Of a stretch of 64,000 bases of DNA, positions 62,600-64,000 are shown piece after piece (the first letter of the stretch is position 1; each line of letters opens with the position of its first letter). The stretch is taken from NCBI RefSeq assembly GCF_002252445.1, contig NZ_NNRJ01000018.1:1-64000 (forward strand), given 5' to 3'. Source of the DNA: Brucella thiophenivorans. Lineage in GTDB: Bacteria > Pseudomonadota > Alphaproteobacteria > Rhizobiales > Rhizobiaceae. Below the pieces are notes generated by a model, which was not told where the DNA came from, did no database searches, and was given only the letters and a program-made list of their open reading frames with translations. Made by a program: the position numbers and the translations under genes.

Positions 62600-63244
62600 T
62601 CATTTCTCCATGGAAATTGAAACAGGGGTGAACAGCGGCAACTGACCCTTTGATGGCATCGAGAAAGCGCCGGTTGCAGTCACTTTCATACCGATCAGCT
62701 CTTCACGCGGCAGTTTTGTAAGCGTTTCGTCGTTTATACGAATATTGAACGACTTACCGAATTGCGCCCATTCAATCTGATTGCGAAATTCGTTGAAGTT
62801 GACGATTTTAAGAGCGTCGCGGATTGCAGTGCCACGCACTGTCGGCCCGATCTGAACGCGCGCATCTGCTTTGCCGTCGCCATTGCTGTCCACATCAACA
62901 TAGGCGGCACGCGATTTGGTTTCTGCGTCAACCACAGTGCCTTCAAGCTTGGTTGCGAAGGTCCATGGCGCATTGCCTTGCTTCTCGCGATGACCGAACT
63001 TTTCGCCAGCCTCATCAAGATTGCTATTGGCAGCATCCATCACTTCGCCGAGCGATATGGATTTTTCTGCGAAATAAGGAACGACTTTGCTTTCCCAGAT
63101 TTCGGCAACCGAGCGATCCGGGTTGAAATTATCGCCGCGTGCTTCTGCGGCTTCTTCTGCTGTTGGCGTTTTGATGATCTTGCAGCCCGAAAGCGCGACG
63201 CCGCAGGCCAGCAGGACAATGGAAGCTGACTTCAGCACTGACAT
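62600..63244 (-). CDS. DUF2291 lipoprotein of the apiose transporter
   Basis: This is a 214-residue DUF2291-family protein. It has a lipobox LSGC with Cys21, so it should be a lipoprotein, unlike its relative in the ery operon, which has a plain membrane anchor. Shared core: RVQIGPTVRGTAIRDA, NFNEFRNQIEWAQFG and LIGMKVTATGAF. It lies between the binding-protein and ATPase genes. Role unknown; the repeated association with sugar binding-protein importers suggests an accessory at the periplasmic face. Confidence 0.85.
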   Translation of the reverse strand: MSVLKSASIVLLACGVALSGCKIIKTPTAEEAAEARGDNFNPDRSVAEIWESKVVPYFAEKSISLGEVMDAANSNLDEAGEKFGHREKQGNAPWTFATKLEGTVVDAETKSRAAYVDVDSNGDGKADARVQIGPTVRGTAIRDALKIVNFNEFRNQIEWAQFGKSFNIRINDETLTKLPREELIGMKVTATGAFSMPSKGQLPLFTPVSISMEK

Positions 63245-63274
63245 GAGAATATCCTCGATAGAAGAAATGCTGTT

Positions 63275-63302
63275 GGGAGCGCTAACATTTGTCGGCGCTC
63301 CC
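63275..63302 (-). other. Stem-loop between apiose binding-protein and DUF2291 genes
   Basis: GGGAGCGC (63275-63282) pairs perfectly with GCGCTCCC (63295-63302), with a 12-base loop and no T-run. On the minus strand it follows the binding-protein stop, so it probably stabilises that mRNA end. Confidence 0.55.
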
Positions 63303-63322
63303 GTCCTCGCAAGCCTTGGGAG

Positions 63323-64000
<678 letters not shown>

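Overview
The window looks like chromosome II of a Brucellaceae bacterium (Brucella/Ochrobactrum group). The main evidence is a complete erythritol locus in the Brucella order: fbp-fba | rpiB-tpiA2-deoR-eryD-eryC-eryB-eryA | eryE-eryF-eryG. Supporting evidence is a 201-residue beta-class glutathione transferase that closely resembles the Ochrobactrum anthropi enzyme as I remember it, a Bru-RS-like intergenic repeat with CTAG ends, and an alphaproteobacterial iron-responsive (TGA-N9-TCA) operator. The extra sugar loci suggest an environmental Ochrobactrum-type lineage rather than a classical pathogen, but this is inference. I saw no rRNA, tRNA, CRISPR array, insertion sequence or prophage.

Layout. 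0-8 kb: a deoxyribose-type operon on the minus strand (deoC fragment, deoK, DUF4432 epimerase, two RbsC-type permeases, a double ATPase and a binding protein), with a divergent DeoR repressor. 8-14 kb: an iron/heme-type operon on the plus strand (TonB receptor, BacA-like ABC transporter, unknown cytosolic protein, ChaN-family protein) behind a near-perfect IRO palindrome. 13.8-23.7 kb: a GntR regulator divergent from a RidA / polar amino acid ABC transporter / HyuA-HyuB (oxoprolinase or hydantoinase) / aminotransferase operon, with two identical-type palindromic operators between them. 23.8-25.5 kb: kdgD and its GntR regulator. 25.5-27.6 kb: repeat element, EamA exporter, glutathione transferase. 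27.6-36 kb: a three-component sensor (response regulator, kinase and periplasmic binding protein) divergent from a PhnD-like binding protein and an AfuABC-type ABC importer. 36-37.5 kb: small accessory genes.

37.8-57 kb: the polyol region. Erythritol enters through EryEFG, is phosphorylated (EryA), oxidised (EryB), epimerised (EryC) and isomerised twice (TpiA2, RpiB) to D-erythrose 4-phosphate. The adjacent fbp and fba can feed this into hexose phosphate. A DeoR-type regulator with a second FGGY kinase and a second GlpD-like dehydrogenase follows and forms an unassigned kinase-oxidase pair. 57-64 kb, minus strand: a D-apiose operon (binding protein cut by the window edge, DUF2291 lipoprotein, ATPase, permease, apiose dehydrogenase, apionolactonase). 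Its downstream steps are not in the window.

Regulatory features recur. There are palindromic operators near several regulators, a translationally coupled 10-codon leader in front of eryA, and stem-loops next to most binding-protein genes that probably raise binding-protein expression relative to the other transporter subunits. The least explained systems are the BacA-like iron/heme operon, the RidA-HyuAB-aminotransferase operon, the three-component AfuABC system and the paired DUF2291 proteins.
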